Positions 63,930 through 64,000 of a stretch of 64,000 nt of DNA are shown here, in pieces (positions within the stretch are counted from its first letter, which is position 1; each line of letters starts with the position of its first letter). The notes beneath the pieces were generated by a model that saw only the letters and a list, made by a program, of their open reading frames with translations, made no database searches and was not told the origin of the DNA. Origin of the DNA: Nitrospirillum amazonense (lineage in GTDB: Bacteria > Pseudomonadota > Alphaproteobacteria > Azospirillales > Azospirillaceae); assembly GCF_007828035.1 (NCBI RefSeq), contig NZ_VITV01000016.1, positions 1 through 64,000 of the forward strand, in the 5' to 3' direction. Made by a program: the position numbers and the translations under genes.

Positions 63930-64000
63930 ATGGACTTCACCCTCACCGACGAACAGAAGATGCTGGCCGACGTGGTCGCCAAGTTGCTGGACGACCATTG
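63930..64000 (+). CDS. Acyl-CoA dehydrogenase, partial (cut by window edge)
   Basis: Only the first 23 residues are present: MDFTLTDEQKMLADVVAK and the start of a helix, which is the usual N-terminus of an acyl-CoA dehydrogenase. The ATG lies 11 bases after the previous stop. It is probably the partner subunit of the preceding dehydrogenase. Confidence 0.7.
   Translation, partial: MDFTLTDEQKMLADVVAKLLDDH

Overview
The window looks like part of a GC-rich alphaproteobacterial genome, either a large plasmid/chromid or a chromosome carrying an integrated element. Two blocks meet at an AT-rich gap near 13.1-13.5 kb. No rRNA, tRNA, transposase or CRISPR array was recognised. The assignment to Alphaproteobacteria rests on the DUF736/DUF2493/Toprim/ParB/DUF932/DUF2285 gene set, which is typical of plasmids and ICEs of that class, and on the paired TonB-dependent receptors. 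Genus cannot be decided from the sequence.

Block 1 (1-13.1 kb) is mobile-element backbone plus defence cargo, nearly all on the minus strand. A truncated DUF736 gene is followed by a two-gene module made of an OLD-family ATPase/Toprim nuclease and a UvrD-like helicase, which is the composition of a Gabija anti-phage system. The module lies between two direct copies of a ~235-bp structured element whose hairpin shows compensatory changes. Next come a JAMM-motif protein, DUF2493, a Toprim primase-like protein, a ParB-like protein, DUF932, a nuclease-like exported protein and a DUF6499/DUF2285 regulator broken by a frameshift in a run of six C. Hairpins sit in front of DUF932, ParB and Toprim.

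Block 2 (13.4-64 kb) is a steroid catabolic island. It encodes two TonB receptors, several hydroxysteroid dehydrogenases of the SDR family (one strongly resembling 3-alpha-HSD/carbonyl reductase), a ketosteroid isomerase, an Old Yellow Enzyme, a 3-ketosteroid delta1-dehydrogenase (KstD) and a second KstD-like flavoprotein, and a KshA-like Rieske oxygenase. The A/B-ring pathway is represented by HsaA, HsaC, HsaD, HsaE, HsaG and HsaF. The C/D-ring pathway is represented by IpdA, IpdB, IpdC, EchA20 and FadE-type acyl-CoA dehydrogenases, and runs off the right edge. A separate operon (22.5-34.8 kb) combines a Baeyer-Villiger monooxygenase with a class III CoA-transferase, an aldehyde dehydrogenase, two acyl-CoA dehydrogenases and an enoyl-CoA hydratase. 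It looks like a side-chain or ring-ester branch. HsaB and KshB were not found. A putidaredoxin-type ferredoxin and its reductase are present instead, in an operon that begins with an unrecognised 363-aa protein carrying a possible HxD...H iron site.

The most novel signal is a 30-bp dyad, consensus TGCGTA-N18-TACGCA. It is found upstream of nearly every operon of the island (ten copies, one with N17). I infer that it is the operator of the island's main regulator. Two tandem Lrp/AsnC proteins, a TetR and an AraC encoded inside the island are the candidates.
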